Part shown: positions 24,671 to 31,865 of the stretch, in pieces
Layout: each line of letters begins with the position of its first letter
Numbering within the stretch: position 1 is the first letter of the stretch
Origin: Nitrospirae bacterium GWF2_44_13
GTDB lineage: Bacteria; Nitrospirota; Thermodesulfovibrionia; Thermodesulfovibrionales; UBA1546
DNA: 43,314 nt
Reading direction: 5' to 3'
Assembly (NCBI GenBank): GCA_001805105.1
Contig: MHEE01000001.1
Location: 12,231-55,544 of the forward strand
Program-made: the position numbers and the translations under genes
The notes under the pieces: model-generated
Seen by the model: only the letters and a program-made list of their open reading frames with translations
The model's database searches: none
What the model was told of the DNA's origin: nothing

Positions 24671-25978
24671 TCAGATTGCTTGCATTTTTATCAAGGCGTA
24701 TAAAAGCTTATCTGTTTCATCTATCAGTTTCTTGAACAGCCCACCGTGGCTTTTTGAAGAAGAAAAAAGTTCTGTTCTTAATTTCTGAATTTCAGGGTTG
24801 TCACATCTTTTGTATGTGATATGCCCGTTCTGAATGGCATGCCTTTCTAAAATCAAAAGCTGTTTTGCCTTTTCTGTAAAAGGGAGGAGCATCCCCTTGA
24901 TTTTTTTCAGGTCTTTTTCTATATCCTGAATCCTGTGTCCTGCATCGTGCATTTTCAGTATTTCCGCAATCTCTTTCACCATCACATACAGCGTGCAGTA
25001 TTCAAGCCCTCTCACTCCCCTGCGCCACTGCAATAGCATTGGATTCCTCCAGAACCAGAGAAAGTTGCGAATGCCGAGGCTAATCAGGTCATTGACTGCT
25101 GTTTCAAGTTCTATTATGAGTTTAGAGTCCTCAGATGCATGATGCATGATGCACGATGCATGATTTTTTTTATTCTGAATCCTGAATCCTGTGTTAAGGT
25201 ATCTCCATAAATTTCTTAAAACCTTTGCTCCGTTTTCATCATCCGTCGCGTCAAAGTGGATAAGTGACAATATTACCCTGCCTTTACCGAAAGCCCCCTC
25301 TATAACAGCAGGCTCATTCTTCAATCTTTTAGGGTTGAGATTAATCCCATAAATCTCTTCAAGCTCTGTCCAGTTGCCGTTAATTTCTGCATCCCCTATA
25401 TTCAAATCAGAGCTGAAAGCATCAGGAAGCGCATCTCCATAAGCAGCGAGTGTCTTTATTTTTTTATCATTAATCAGAAACTGTGAGGGCCACCAGGCAT
25501 GAAAGACAGGTGAATGGCTGAATCGGTCGCCTCGGGCGACTCGCTGAGGAGAGTGAATGGGTGAATTGGCGAACATTGGATGGGCATTTATATTCAGATG
25601 AATCCTGCCGCTGAAGCTTGGAACTCTTTCTTTCGTCGGCTTTCTTTTTATATCCAAAAGCCCTATGCCGTCGAGCGTTGCAAGCCCTGCGCCTCCGCAA
25701 AATCCGAGATAATTTCCGCCGTTATTCATGAATTTCTTTATTTCATTAATGCCTTTACTACCAAGGGTTTTAAGTTTATTAGATGCCCAGCCTCCGGGGA
25801 CAAAGAGCATCGCATAATTTTTCAGGCATCCTTTCTTTATGTCCTCCGCGCGGATGAGTTCAAAAAACAGGCCATCTGCTTTCAGGGCTTTATAAGCCAT
25901 CAGCCCCCACAAAAATGATTCATCCCAGAGAAAGGCGGCTTTATTTTTAAGCAACTTGTTACTGTCTTTTATTTTCAT
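24671..25978 (-). CDS. BPL_N / class I glutamine amidotransferase-like protein, last gene of the cobalamin run
   Basis: 435 residues of unassigned function. The N-terminal half resembles the BPL_N domain (glutamine-amidotransferase-like N-domain of biotin ligases): LFVPGGWASNKLK, then YLGFCGGAGLA with Cys in the nucleophile position, and FGKGRVILSLIHFDATDDENG. The C-terminal half is helical and unrecognised. It carries three repeat-encoded segments: SPIHSPQRVARGDRFSHSP, FRIQNKKNHASCIMHHASED and MHDAGHRIQDIEKD. The start overlaps the cbiG-cbiH stop by 20 bases, so it belongs to the cobalamin operon. A role in corrinoid chemistry is possible but not shown. Confidence 0.75.
   Translation of the reverse strand: MKIKDSNKLLKNKAAFLWDESFLWGLMAYKALKADGLFFELIRAEDIKKGCLKNYAMLFVPGGWASNKLKTLGSKGINEIKKFMNNGGNYLGFCGGAGLATLDGIGLLDIKRKPTKERVPSFSGRIHLNINAHPMFANSPIHSPQRVARGDRFSHSPVFHAWWPSQFLINDKKIKTLAAYGDALPDAFSSDLNIGDAEINGNWTELEEIYGINLNPKRLKNEPAVIEGAFGKGRVILSLIHFDATDDENGAKVLRNLWRYLNTGFRIQNKKNHASCIMHHASEDSKLIIELETAVNDLISLGIRNFLWFWRNPMLLQWRRGVRGLEYCTLYVMVKEIAEILKMHDAGHRIQDIEKDLKKIKGMLLPFTEKAKQLLILERHAIQNGHITYKRCDNPEIQKLRTELFSSSKSHGGLFKKLIDETDKLLYALIKMQAI
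24922..24953 (-). repeat. Heptamer repeat in the BPL_N-like gene (C-terminal half)
   Basis: Units TCCTGAA/TCCTGTG/TCCTGCA running directly into TCGTGCA. It encodes MHDAGHRIQDIE. It contains the same two unit types as the composites at 2654, 12218 and 25134, but without the A-rich core. Confidence 0.75.
25134..25194 (-). repeat. Composite heptamer repeat in the BPL_N-like gene
   Basis: On the minus strand: three ACAGGAT/TCAGGAT units, core AGAATAAAAAAAATCA, then four TGCATCG/TGCATCA units. It encodes FRIQNKKNHASCIMHHAS in frame. The plan is identical to that at 2654 and 12218. Confidence 0.9.
25511..25569 (-). repeat. Octamer repeat with palindromic core in the BPL_N-like gene
   Basis: Two blocks of GGTGAATG-type units flank a perfect GTCGCC-TCG-GGCGAC palindrome (25526-25540). 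It encodes SPIHSPQRVARGDRFSHSP in frame. It combines the SPIH-type repeat with a short hairpin. Confidence 0.7.
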
Positions 25979-27779
25979 AGCCTCTTGGCGTTATCATTCT
26001 GTTATCCCACACGAATGTCTGAGAATTGCCTATTATCACGGTTGTCTGCATATCAATATCATGTTCCAGCATGTTTTTTAAATCAGTGATGATTACCCTT
26101 TCATTCTCTCTCATTGCGCCTTTTACTATACCGACGGGTGTTTCAGGTTTCCGGCATTTCAAAATAATTTCCCGCGCCCTGTCTATATGCTCGGCCCTTC
26201 CTTTACTTTTGGGATTGTAGAGGATGATGACAAAATCAGCTTTGGCTGCTGCATCAAGCCTTTTCTCTATTAACCTCCATGGTGTAAGCCTGTCCGATAA
26301 ACTGATTGAGGCAAAATCATGCATCAGAGGCGCGCCAAGCCTTGCAGCACATGCATTCAAGGCAGAGACGCCGGGGATAACCTCAACAGATAGCTGATGG
26401 CTGATAGCTGATGGCTGATGGCTTTTTAATACTTCAAACACCAGCCCTGCCATTGCGTATATTCCGGGGTCGCCTCCGCTGATTACGGAAACGGTTCTGC
26501 CTGATATCGCAAGCTCAACAGCCTTTTTGCATCTATCTATCTCATGCGTCATTCCTGTAGAAACAATTTCCTTGTCCTTTATTAATTCCTTTATCAACTC
26601 AATGTATGTGCCGTATCCGACTATTACATCGGAGTTTCTTATTGCCTTCTGTGCGTACGGAGTGATATGTTCAACACTTCCGGGGCCAGTTCCAACAATA
26701 TAAAGCTTGCCTATACCCCGTAATCCGTAATCCGTAATGAGTGATGGGTTTTTATCTTTTAACTTGTTACGCATAACGCATAACGCGTAACGGCTTTTTA
26801 TTTCTGACACTGCCACTGTTACATTCCCCATCTTTTGCTTTTTCAGGAGCAATTTATCTGCTCCGGATGCAAGCAATGCCGCGGGCTCTGCAACTGCATA
26901 AGCGCCTGTTGCCTTAAAGACTAACGCTGATTTTTGAATGCCCCTTAAGCTGTTCAACTCATTGGCGGTAAATGTCTTTATGGGGAAGCCATATGCCCGG
27001 ACAAATTCATTAAGGCCTTTCTCACCTGCCTTGATATCAATTGTTGCGACACTGTGAATTGAGAGGAAAGACAATTTTTTTTCAGCCAGCGCTTTTTTGA
27101 CAGCATCTTCAATCTCATTTGCTGATGTCCCTCTGTTACAGCCGATGCCGATAATGAGATTCTTGGGGCGGAGATAAAGCTGGGTGAATGGGTGAATGGG
27201 TGAATGGGTGAATAGATCTTTTTTGTTTGTAATCAGCACATCAGCGGAACTTGGCTTATCTGTTCTCAAAAACCCCTCAGGCATTTTTATCTCAACTTCC
27301 GAATAAACTTTCAATTTGCCTTTATTTATAAATCTTGTTGCCACTTGAGGAACGAGATTACAGTTATCAATAATCAGGCCATTTTCTTTAGCCCATAAGT
27401 CGATTGATGTCATATTGTTTACGTCTGAAGCAGTCGTAATAACAGCTTGCCCTCCGAGGAATTCAGCGATTTCTTTTGCAAGTTTATTTGCTCCGCCGAG
27501 ATGACCGCTCAAAAGGCTGATTGCATGTTTTTCCTTTTCATCCAGCACAATGACAGCAGGGTCTGTCGTTTTGTCCTTAATCAAAGGCGCAATCGTCCGT
27601 ACAACAATCCCTGTTGCCATGATGAAGATGAAACTCTTGTGCTTGCCCCAGAATTTGGAGAGAGTATCAGGTTTAAACTTAAAGGCCTTTGCATCAGGAT
27701 AAAGGCTGTTTAGTTTTTTGGCAAGGGCAAAGCTGTTGGCTGTGATGTAGAAAATGGCTGTATTATTTTCTATGGCCAT
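25959..27779 (-). CDS. cbiGH: CbiG-CbiH fusion: cobalt-precorrin-5A hydrolase / precorrin-3B C17-methyltransferase
   Basis: 606 residues joining two corrin-pathway enzymes. Residues 1-about 328 are CbiG (opens the lactone ring and releases acetaldehyde): MATGIVVRTIAPLIKDK, SLLSGHLGGANKLA and GIGCNRGTSANEIEDAV. Residues about 356-606 are CbiH, a tetrapyrrole methylase that contracts the ring: LYIVGTGPGS, ISGGDPGIYAMAG, VIPGVSALNA. The linker (residues about 329-355) is encoded by the repeat at 26716. Two more repeats encode SPIHPFT within CbiG and the SHQPSAISHQLS loop within CbiH. CbiG marks the oxygen-independent route. It overlaps cbiF by 17 bases. Confidence 0.93.
   Translation of the reverse strand: MAIENNTAIFYITANSFALAKKLNSLYPDAKAFKFKPDTLSKFWGKHKSFIFIMATGIVVRTIAPLIKDKTTDPAVIVLDEKEKHAISLLSGHLGGANKLAKEIAEFLGGQAVITTASDVNNMTSIDLWAKENGLIIDNCNLVPQVATRFINKGKLKVYSEVEIKMPEGFLRTDKPSSADVLITNKKDLFTHSPIHPFTQLYLRPKNLIIGIGCNRGTSANEIEDAVKKALAEKKLSFLSIHSVATIDIKAGEKGLNEFVRAYGFPIKTFTANELNSLRGIQKSALVFKATGAYAVAEPAALLASGADKLLLKKQKMGNVTVAVSEIKSRYALCVMRNKLKDKNPSLITDYGLRGIGKLYIVGTGPGSVEHITPYAQKAIRNSDVIVGYGTYIELIKELIKDKEIVSTGMTHEIDRCKKAVELAISGRTVSVISGGDPGIYAMAGLVFEVLKSHQPSAISHQLSVEVIPGVSALNACAARLGAPLMHDFASISLSDRLTPWRLIEKRLDAAAKADFVIILYNPKSKGRAEHIDRAREIILKCRKPETPVGIVKGAMRENERVIITDLKNMLEHDIDMQTTVIIGNSQTFVWDNRMITPRGYENKRQ
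26390..26424 (-). repeat. Heptamer repeat in the CbiH domain
   Basis: Five GCTGATG/GCTGATA units in tandem. It encodes the extra loop SHQPSAISHQLS just before the conserved EVIPGVSA motif. Confidence 0.85.
26716..26793 (-). repeat. Composite heptamer repeat at the CbiG-CbiH junction
   Basis: On the minus strand: four GTTACGC/GTTATGC units, spacer AAGTTAAAAGATAAAAACC, then CATCACTC and three ATTACGG units. It encodes the linker between the two fused enzyme domains. Confidence 0.88.
27182..27213 (-). repeat. Octamer repeat in the CbiG domain
   Basis: Four perfect tandem copies of GGGTGAAT (8-bp period). It encodes THSPIHPFT between the CbiG N-terminal and middle regions. Confidence 0.9.
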
Positions 27780-28518
27780 GCTTGAAGTCCCTGTGATACA
27801 GCTTTGATTCTTTGCCTAAAGATTTTTCGGATGCCCTTAATGATTCGCCGACATAAATAAGCGCAGTCTTTTTAATGCCCGCGCCTTCGACCAAACTAAC
27901 AATATCTTTTAATTTCCCTTTTACAATTTTCTGCTCAGGCCATGATGCCTTTTCAATAATTACAACAGGTGTGTCTTCGGAATAACCCTGCAAAAGTTCA
28001 GCCTTAACTTCTTCGATCATTCCAACGCTTAAAAAAATGACCATTGTCGCTCTGTGTTTTGCGAGCTCGCTCAATTTTTCGCTCTCAGGAACAGGCGTCT
28101 TCCCTTCAAGGCGTGTGAATATTACGGTCTGGCTTATTTCGGGTATTGTAAGTTCCTGTCCGAGTATTGCAGCGCCTGCCATTGCGGATGAAACGCCCGG
28201 GACAACTTCGTATTCAATGTTTAACTCCCGGAGCTTTTCTATCTGCTCTGATATTGCGCTGTAAAATGCTGTGTCTCCTGTGTGGAGCCTTATAACGTTC
28301 TTGCCCATGCTGACAGACTTCGTTATGACCTCAGTAGTTTCATCGAGATTCATTGAAGCGGAATTATGTATCTCTGCCTTTAAGCCTTTCAATAATTCGG
28401 GGTTAACAAGGCTTCCTGCGTAAATGACGACATCAGCGCTGTCGAGCAAATTTCTGCCTTTAACTGTTAGCAGTTCAGGGTCTCCGGGACCGGCGCCTAT
28501 AAAATAAACCTTGCTCAT
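27763..28518 (-). CDS. cbiF: Cobalt-precorrin-4 C11-methyltransferase
   Basis: SAM-dependent methylase of the corrin ring (251 residues, normal). Tetrapyrrole-methylase motifs are VYFIGAGPGDPELLTVKG at the N-terminus, RLHTGDTAFYSAI, and VVPGVSSAMAGAAILG. The SLVNPELL segment is typical of CbiF/CobM. It shares one base (TAATG) with the cbiL stop and overlaps cbiGH by 17 bases. No repeat insertion is seen. Confidence 0.95.
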   Translation of the reverse strand: MSKVYFIGAGPGDPELLTVKGRNLLDSADVVIYAGSLVNPELLKGLKAEIHNSASMNLDETTEVITKSVSMGKNVIRLHTGDTAFYSAISEQIEKLRELNIEYEVVPGVSSAMAGAAILGQELTIPEISQTVIFTRLEGKTPVPESEKLSELAKHRATMVIFLSVGMIEEVKAELLQGYSEDTPVVIIEKASWPEQKIVKGKLKDIVSLVEGAGIKKTALIYVGESLRASEKSLGKESKLYHRDFKHGHRK

Positions 28519-29264
28519 TACCTCCCCTTTTTAACTATTATCATAGAGAAATAATTAAGGTCTTCTTCTTTGACACTGTTGATATTTTTGAATACCTTTT
28601 CATCTTCCATGCCTGCCCTTGATATATATATTGCATTGTTCAGAAAATTCATTTCAGTAAGGGTCTGCCTTATGCCTTCAAATACTTTATGGACTTTCAT
28701 CAACACTACAGTATCAAATTTCCCCAGCATTTCTTTTAAATTGTCAATATAATTTGCAGGCAGGATTGCTATCCTTTCATCAGCAAGCCCTAATGACAGC
28801 CCTGCCAGTGCTGCGGAAGCATTTATGGAAGAGACCCCGGGTATTATTTCAATCTTAAGATTAGGATTAAGCTCAAGCAGCCTGTCATATAAATAAAAAA
28901 AAGTGCTGTAGACAGCAGGGTCTCCTAAGGTGATAAATGCTACATCAATCCCTTTATTAAGCCTGCCCAGGATATTTTTTACAGTCTCAGCCCATTTATT
29001 GTCAAGTCTGGAGTTTTCTAACCCCTGACCCCTAATTCCTAACCCCTGTTGTTTTGTTTTTGTCATCGGAAAGTGCGCTTCTATAATCTCTTTTCCCTCA
29101 AGGCTCAATGCCTTTTGTACGATAGACAAGGCAAGGCTGTTTCCTTCTTCCCTTCCTTTCGGGACGCAGATGCATTTTACCTCCTTAAGAATTCTCACTG
29201 CCTTGAGCGTAAGCAATTCAGGGTCTCCGGGACCAACTCCTATTACATAGAGCTTGCCTGTCAT
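28518..29264 (-). CDS. cbiL: Precorrin-2 / cobalt-factor II C20-methyltransferase
   Basis: SAM-dependent C-20 methylase, the entry to corrin synthesis (248 residues). Motifs are LYVIGVGPGDPELLTLKA, AFITLGDPAVYSTFFYLYD (GDP loop and YST typical of CbiL), and IIPGVSSINASAALAG. A short extra segment KQQGLGIRGQGLENSR (residues about 73-88) is encoded by a heptamer repeat. It overlaps cobL upstream by 4 bases (ATGA). Confidence 0.95.
   Translation of the reverse strand: MTGKLYVIGVGPGDPELLTLKAVRILKEVKCICVPKGREEGNSLALSIVQKALSLEGKEIIEAHFPMTKTKQQGLGIRGQGLENSRLDNKWAETVKNILGRLNKGIDVAFITLGDPAVYSTFFYLYDRLLELNPNLKIEIIPGVSSINASAALAGLSLGLADERIAILPANYIDNLKEMLGKFDTVVLMKVHKVFEGIRQTLTEMNFLNNAIYISRAGMEDEKVFKNINSVKEEDLNYFSMIIVKKGR
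29018..29048 (-). repeat. Heptamer repeat in cbiL
   Basis: Four units of the TAACCCC/TGACCCC/TAATTCC type. It encodes QQGLGIRGQGLEN in frame. Confidence 0.85.
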
Positions 29265-30583
29265 ATCTGTTTTTCTCCTATGATTATAAACACCGGATTC
29301 AAAGCGCTCATGTGTTTTTTACCGGCAATGCTCTTGGACCTTGATACAGAGAGTTCTGAAACCTCAACTTCAAATCCATTATTTTCAAGATTCTGGACCG
29401 CTTCGTTTAATGTTTCTATTGTAGCGGCATTTATTACGATAATTGCAGTTTGCATTTTGGCGATTAAATCTATTATTTCTTTGAGCTTTCCGCCGCTGCC
29501 TCCGATAAACACCCTGTCAGGCCGAGGAAGATTTAGCAAGGCATCAGGGGCGCCGCCTATTATTATTTCAATATTGACTGCGTCAAATTTAATCCTGTTC
29601 TCTCTGATGTTTTTAATCTGCTCCTTGTCTTTTTCAACGGCAAAAACCTTTATTTCAGGATACAGCCTTGCTGTTTCCACCGATACTGAACCTGATCCCG
29701 CGCCTATGTCCCATAGCACGCCTCTTTGAGGAAGTCTCAGCTTGTGAATGGTTACTGCTCTCACTTCATCTTTAGTTATGAGCCCTCGCGAATGCATAAT
29801 ATCATCCTCTGTTAGTCCAAATCTGACTTCATCTGTCATTGCGGCTTGTCCGCAATCTTTCTTTACGCTTTCGGACAGCTCAGTAGGATCCCCGACAAGC
29901 GGGCATGACATTGATGATGGCTTCTCATTTTTCAGAATAACTACATTCGGTGCTTCAAACGCCATCCTCGCAATCTCTTCAGGAGAAGCTTTTGTAATTT
30001 TTTCATCAGGGTAGCCGAGTTTTTCGCAGACAAACATAATGAGTTGAGAGTTAAGAGGAATTTTTGCAATCTCCGATGGATTATTTTCCTTGTCAGTGAG
30101 GATTGCGATTTTATTATACTGCTGGAGCAAGGCCGGAATATCAGTTATCTTATACGGCAGCCTTCTTCTTTTTTCAGGGTCAGGCCCGCCGTGAAGGCTC
30201 ATTAAAAATGCGTCATCCCATGATTCTTTTATGCGTGAAAATGCTATCTGGATGCTTGATAAATCAGGGATGATATCAACCGCGTCTTTTCCAAATTCCC
30301 TGACTGCCCTTCTGCCGATTCCAAAAAATACGGGATCGCCTGAGGCAAGAAGGGTAATGAATGACGAGGGACGAGTAACGAGTGACGCGTGAATGAATTT
30401 TATTGTTTCATCCACATTATTAATTATTTTTACTTTATCTTTTACTGTCTCATATTCTTCGTATCCCCTAAAGACCTCCGAGAGCCTTTTGGATGCAAGG
30501 ATGATTTCGGAATTCAAAATAATCTCCCGCGCCCTTTTATCAAGTGGCTTATAGCCGATTCCTATGACGTATATTTTACTCAC
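29261..30583 (-). CDS. cobL: CobL: CbiE-CbiT fused precorrin-6Y/7 C5,15-methyltransferase (decarboxylating)
   Basis: 440 residues. Residues 1-about 210 are the CbiE C5-methylase (YVIGIGYKPL, LASGDPVFFGIGRR, DIIPDLSSIQIAF). Residues about 245-440 are the CbiT C15-methylase and decarboxylase, with the SAM-binding motif LWDIGAGSGSVSVE and the FIGGSGGKLKEII segment. Between the domains lies a 77-bp palindromic insert encoding SMSCPLVGDPTELSESVKKD and following residues. Another heptamer repeat encodes HASLVTRPSSF in CbiE. The start overlaps the cobF end by 8 bases. Confidence 0.95.
   Translation of the reverse strand: MSKIYVIGIGYKPLDKRAREIILNSEIILASKRLSEVFRGYEEYETVKDKVKIINNVDETIKFIHASLVTRPSSFITLLASGDPVFFGIGRRAVREFGKDAVDIIPDLSSIQIAFSRIKESWDDAFLMSLHGGPDPEKRRRLPYKITDIPALLQQYNKIAILTDKENNPSEIAKIPLNSQLIMFVCEKLGYPDEKITKASPEEIARMAFEAPNVVILKNEKPSSMSCPLVGDPTELSESVKKDCGQAAMTDEVRFGLTEDDIMHSRGLITKDEVRAVTIHKLRLPQRGVLWDIGAGSGSVSVETARLYPEIKVFAVEKDKEQIKNIRENRIKFDAVNIEIIIGGAPDALLNLPRPDRVFIGGSGGKLKEIIDLIAKMQTAIIVINAATIETLNEAVQNLENNGFEVEVSELSVSRSKSIAGKKHMSALNPVFIIIGEKQI
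29835..29911 (-). repeat. 77-bp palindromic insertion inside cobL
   Basis: Bounded by the inverted ends TGTCAT and ATGACA. It has two internal hairpins: TGCGG/CCGCA near one end and CCCC/CGGG-type pairing around GACAAG at the other. It is read through in frame between the CbiE and CbiT domains. It resembles small non-autonomous palindromic repeats with TGTCAT-type ends found in many bacterial genomes, but I cannot name the family. Confidence 0.7.
30356..30398 (-). repeat. Heptamer repeat in the CbiE domain of cobL
   Basis: Five GACGAGG/GACGAGT/AACGAGT/GACGCGT units. It encodes HASLVTRPSSF just before the conserved LASGDPVF motif. The same unit type occurs at 37284 and 38238. Confidence 0.85.
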
Positions 30584-31337
30584 TCATTTTCCGCCTAAGA
30601 ATATAAGTATCCATTATCCAGCCCTTTTTCCTTTTTGCCTCAATTATGGTCTTTTTGATTTCTTCCTTTGTATCCTTTAATCTGCCTGAAATTAAGATCT
30701 CATCATTGCTGCCAAGATAACCACCCCAATAAATATCAAGATCTTCATCGTCAATAGATTTAAAGCTTACATGCGAATCCAGAACAACTATCATATTTTT
30801 AATCTCTGCTGGATTGTATTCTTTTAGGTGTCTCGCTGTTGTAATTAAGATTGGTTCACTAATGCGATTTAGGGGTATCTTATGTCTTGCCGCTAAGACC
30901 TGAATACTGCTTATCCCCGGAATCACCGTGTAACTGAATTCTACCTTCTTTGATAGCGCTCGCAGCATTTCTAAATGGCCGTCATATAATGCAGGGTCTC
31001 CCCAGACGAGAATGCCACCGCTCTGGTCATCCTTTAGTTCATTTTCTATGAATTCTTCGATAGTGTTGGCCACTTCACCACGCCACTTAGCAACCTCTTC
31101 ATGGTATGCCATACGGCTCCTTTTGCGCACCGGCATCTTCTTTATTACAACTCTATAGCTTCCATGCTTTAGATGTCTTTCTAATATCTCTTTTCTAAGG
31201 CCTAATAGATCCCTGTCCTTCCTTTCGCTCTTTTCAAGAAGCAGAAAAACATCAACCTTTTTTAGTGTCGCAATCGCCTGAATAGTTAGATAATCCTTGC
31301 TGCCAGGACCAATCCCGATAAGGTATATTTTTTTCAT
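30576..31337 (-). CDS. cobF: Precorrin-6A synthase (deacetylating), CobF type
   Basis: Tetrapyrrole methylase (253 residues) with features of CobF, the C-1 methylase of the oxygen-dependent route. It shows IYLIGIGPGSKDYLTIQA, a DLLGLRKEI segment, ILVWGDPALYDGHLEML, VIPGISSIQVLAARHKIPLN, IYWGGYLGSNDEILI, and the C-terminal KKGWIMDTYILRR that is characteristic of CobF. Finding it among CbiG/CbiH/CobL genes is unusual. It may take the place of CbiD, which is not in the window. It has no repeat insertion and overlaps cobL by 8 bases. Confidence 0.9.
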   Translation of the reverse strand: MKKIYLIGIGPGSKDYLTIQAIATLKKVDVFLLLEKSERKDRDLLGLRKEILERHLKHGSYRVVIKKMPVRKRSRMAYHEEVAKWRGEVANTIEEFIENELKDDQSGGILVWGDPALYDGHLEMLRALSKKVEFSYTVIPGISSIQVLAARHKIPLNRISEPILITTARHLKEYNPAEIKNMIVVLDSHVSFKSIDDEDLDIYWGGYLGSNDEILISGRLKDTKEEIKKTIIEAKRKKGWIMDTYILRRKMSE

Positions 31338-31346
31338 TCTTTCACC

Positions 31347-31865
31347 TCAATATTCAATCCCTTTCCTTGCCTTGACGCCTTGCTTAAAGTAATGTTTAAT
31401 CTCCCGCATCTCTGTTACGAGATCCGCCTTTTCTATAAGTTTTTCATCCGCATATCTGCCCGTTATAATGACCTCTGTTTCTAGTGGTTTTTTATCAAGC
31501 AGTTCCAGCACATCGTCAGCGCTAATAACTCCGTAGTGAATAGCAATATTTACCTCATCCAGTATCACCATGTCATACTGCCCGGACAAGAGCGCTTTTT
31601 TTGCATCTTTAAGCCCCTTTTTTGCGGATGCCTTTTCGGATGGAGTAAGGGCTTTTCCCCTCAAAAAACCGGTGCCGTATTGTTTTATGGTTACAAGGTC
31701 TTTAAATCTTTCCAGTGCCTTATGTTCGCTGCATATTCTTCTTTTTACGAACTGCCCAACGAATACCTTAAGACCTGCGCCCATTGCCCTTAGCGCAAGC
31801 CCTAACGCGGCAGTGGTTTTGCCTTTGCTGTTTCCCGTGTAAATATGAATATAACCTTTACGCAT
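31347..31865 (-). CDS. cobO: Cob(I)yrinic acid a,c-diamide adenosyltransferase
   Basis: BtuR/CobO/CobA-type corrinoid adenosyltransferase that makes the Co-adenosyl bond (172 residues). The P-loop GNSKGKTTAALGLALRA follows a YIHIYT strand. VILDEVNIAIHYG is the Walker-B-like segment, and the C-terminus KHYFKQGVKARKGIEY is typical. I use the ATG at 31865 (MRKGYIH), which overlaps the cbpB stop by 8 bases as ATGCGTAA; an in-frame ATG at 31877 would add four residues. No clear ribosome site is seen for either, so translation is probably coupled to cbpB. Confidence 0.94.
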   Translation of the reverse strand: MRKGYIHIYTGNSKGKTTAALGLALRAMGAGLKVFVGQFVKRRICSEHKALERFKDLVTIKQYGTGFLRGKALTPSEKASAKKGLKDAKKALLSGQYDMVILDEVNIAIHYGVISADDVLELLDKKPLETEVIITGRYADEKLIEKADLVTEMREIKHYFKQGVKARKGIEY

